Assembly: GCA_965220425.1 (NCBI GenBank)
Contig: OZ244830.1
Location: 682,001 to 746,000 of the forward strand
Reading direction: 5' to 3'
Length of the DNA stretch: 64,000 nt
From: Azophilus sp965220425
Lineage (GTDB): Bacteria; Pseudomonadota; Gammaproteobacteria; Pseudomonadales; Azotimanducaceae
The notes below the pieces were generated by a model. That model searched no databases, was not told the origin of the DNA, and saw only the letters and a program-made list of their open reading frames with translations. Of the stretch, positions 62,483-64,000 are shown piece after piece. A program made the position numbers and the translations under genes. Within the stretch, counting starts at the first letter, position 1. Each line of letters starts with the position of its first letter.

Positions 62483-63736
62483 TCAGCCGAGCTTGTAGAG
62501 CGACTTCAGGATATCGAGCAGATCCACCCGGCCTTCGGCGCTGGCCTGCCGGATGGCAACGGTCGGCGGATGGATCAGCTTGTTGGTCAACGCCTGGGCG
62601 AGAGCGGCAACGACTTCGTTTGCATCGCCGCCCTTCGCAAGCGCCCGGCGCGCCTTGTCCAGTTCGGCGAGTTGCGCATCCTGGGCGTTCTCCCGCAACT
62701 GCTTGAGCAGGCGCTGTCCCTGGTGGGTGCGCCGCTCCCGGGCGTACCGGTAAGCGCCTTCGTCGACCAGCGCCTGCGCCGAGCCCGCGGCGGACAGCCG
62801 CTGTTTGAGGTTTTCCTGAATGATTTCCGTGAGGTCGTCGATGGAATAGAGAAAGACATCGGGCAGATCGGCGACCTCCGGCTCGATGTCCCGGGGCACG
62901 GCGATATCGACCATGAAGATGGGCTTGTGGCGCCGGCCCCTGATCGCCGCTTCGACGGCGCCCTTGCCCACGACCGGCAGGGAACTGCCTGTCGAGGCGA
63001 TGACGATGTCGTAGTCGTGCAGCGCCGCGGCCACGTCGGTGAGCTGCATGGGAGTCGCCTGATAGCGGGCGGCCAGTTGCTCCGCGTTGGCGATGGTTCG
63101 GTTGGCGATCGCCATGGCGCCGATACCCTGTTCGCTCAGGCTTTCGGCAACCCGTCCAATGGTGTCGCCGGCCCCGAGCAGCAGCGCCGACTTGCGGGTG
63201 AGGTCGGTGAAGATCCGCTTCGCCATGGCAACGGCGGCATAGGCCACGGACAAGGGGTTGCGCCCGATATCCGTATCGGTGCGGATGCGTTTCGCCGCAT
63301 TGAGCGAAACCCTGGACAAGAGATCCAGTTCCGTACCCAGGGTGCCGAGATTGCGCGCCAGTTCACAGGCGGACTTGACCTGGCCCATGATCTGCGGCTC
63401 GCCGAGCACCTGGGAGTCGAGGCCGGCGGCTACGCGAATCAGGTGCCGCGCGGCATCCTGGTCCCAGTGACCGTAGGCGGCGCTGTGGATCTCGTCGGCG
63501 GGCACGCCGCGGTAATCGGCGAGCCACTGCGCCAGCGCCGCTTCATCGGACGGGTCGATGGCGCAATAGATCTCGGTGCGGTTGCAGGTCGAGAGGATGG
63601 CCGCTTCGGTCACGCCCGGCACCGACCGGGTAACGGCCATCAAGGCGTTGCCGAGCATGTCCTCCGGGAAAGCGACCCGGTCCCGCAGATCTATGGCGGC
63701 GGTGCGGTAGTTGATGCCGTATGCCAATATCGCCAC
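62483..63736 (-). CDS. hemA: glutamyl-tRNA reductase, GTG start
   Basis: First enzyme of the C5 pathway to tetrapyrroles; reduces Glu-tRNA to glutamate-1-semialdehyde. 417 residues: catalytic C51 in STCNRTE, GLDSQVLGEPQIMGQVK, NADPH site LLLGAGDTIG and the C-terminal dimerisation helices. GTG 63736 gives AILAYGINYRTAAIDLR. hemA-prfA-prmC-moeB is a classic gammaproteobacterial operon. Confidence 0.97.
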   Translation of the reverse strand: MAILAYGINYRTAAIDLRDRVAFPEDMLGNALMAVTRSVPGVTEAAILSTCNRTEIYCAIDPSDEAALAQWLADYRGVPADEIHSAAYGHWDQDAARHLIRVAAGLDSQVLGEPQIMGQVKSACELARNLGTLGTELDLLSRVSLNAAKRIRTDTDIGRNPLSVAYAAVAMAKRIFTDLTRKSALLLGAGDTIGRVAESLSEQGIGAMAIANRTIANAEQLAARYQATPMQLTDVAAALHDYDIVIASTGSSLPVVGKGAVEAAIRGRRHKPIFMVDIAVPRDIEPEVADLPDVFLYSIDDLTEIIQENLKQRLSAAGSAQALVDEGAYRYARERRTHQGQRLLKQLRENAQDAQLAELDKARRALAKGGDANEVVAALAQALTNKLIHPPTVAIRQASAEGRVDLLDILKSLYKLG

Positions 63737-63769
63737 TTTGAGCGAGGCCCGTCGTAGGTGGGGGTAACC

Positions 63770-64000
63770 TTGAATTGTAGCAGAGCGGCAGACGGCGGGT
63801 CCGCCGGTGGCGTTGCGCGCCGTGCCGGCAAGCGCGCGGTTGCAGGACGGTCTCGCAAGACAGGGTCGGGCAGACCGCGGGTTGGCGGACGCTGGCTCTG
63901 GTTTCTGACTTCGCTCCTGTTGTCGGCCGGCTGCGCACAGTTGCCGGTCGAGCCTGAAACCGCGGACTTCCGGGTCGCAGGCAAGGTCGGTGTCGTGGAG
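63770..64000 (+). CDS. lolB: outer-membrane lipoprotein LolB, N-terminal part (3' end outside window)
   Basis: LolB receives lipoproteins from LolA and inserts them into the outer membrane. The visible frame has a hydrophobic signal WLWFLTSLLLSAGC with a lipobox LSAGC, then FRVAGKVGVVE, the conserved beginning of the mature LolB domain. Divergence from hemA is the usual setting of lolB. The start is uncertain: the only in-frame TTG (63770, GGGGG upstream) puts about 54 residues before the lipid-bearing Cys, longer than a normal signal peptide. No ATG or GTG lies closer. Confidence 0.8.
   Translation, partial: MNCSRAADGGSAGGVARRAGKRAVAGRSRKTGSGRPRVGGRWLWFLTSLLLSAGCAQLPVEPETADFRVAGKVGVVE
63774..63779 (-). 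promoter_or_regulatory. -10 element of the hemA promoter
   Basis: TACAAT on the minus strand, about 38 bp before the hemA GTG. No clear -35 is visible upstream. Confidence 0.4.

Overview
The window is GC-rich chromosomal DNA from a gammaproteobacterium. The 16S and 23S genes look gammaproteobacterial, the 16S 3' end carries an intact anti-Shine-Dalgarno, and gene order matches well-known gammaproteobacterial blocks: erpA-anmK-M23 peptidase-tyrS-rrn, birA-tRNA-tuf-secE-nusG, the rplKAJL-rpoBC/str/S10/spc/alpha supercluster, and the nadD-rsfS-mrdA-rodA-mltB-rlpA-dacA-lipB cell-wall block. The sequence does not fix an order or family. Non-ATG starts are frequent (many GTG and TTG, and three probable CTG).

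Layout. 1-4760: end of a bactofilin, ErpA, then on the minus strand an M23 endopeptidase and AnmK, and forward tyrosyl-tRNA synthetase. 4761-10608: a complete rRNA operon (promoter, boxA, 16S, tRNA-Ile, tRNA-Ala, second boxA, 23S, 5S) with RNase III stems. 10758-14267: birA, a SPOR-like membrane protein, tRNA-Thr/Tyr/Gly/Thr, tuf and tRNA-Trp. 14404-43108: an almost uninterrupted run of secE, nusG, ribosomal protein genes, rpoB, rpoC, fusA, secY and rpoA, all forward. 43147-46726: uvrA and a LON-domain protein on the minus strand. 46828-50486: uppP, a gamma-glutamyltransferase-like protein and PPK2. 50487-51163: two palindromic MITE-like elements around a small hypothetical gene. 51249-51710: ssb (minus). 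51952-59812: the nadD-to-lipB cell-wall and elongation genes. 59769-63736: moeB/thiF-like, prmC, prfA and hemA (minus). From 63770: the start of a LolB-like lipoprotein.

The genes serve information processing (ribosome, RNA polymerase, EF-Tu, EF-G, RF1 and its methylase), peptidoglycan growth and recycling (UppP, PBP2, RodA, MltB, RlpA, DacA, AnmK, M23 peptidase), and cofactor supply (biotin ligation, NAD, lipoate, Fe-S, tetrapyrrole).

No clearly new multi-gene system is present. The most unusual items are a 159-bp TA-flanked palindromic element between rpsH and rplF inside the spc operon; two further palindromic elements downstream of ppk2; rpsJ set apart from the rest of the S10 operon by its own promoter, attenuator-like leader and strong terminator; no tuf copy between fusA and rpsJ; probable CTG starts in anmK, uppP and rsfS; expanded 23S helix 25 and 16S helix 10; and a BirA without a recognisable DNA-binding domain.
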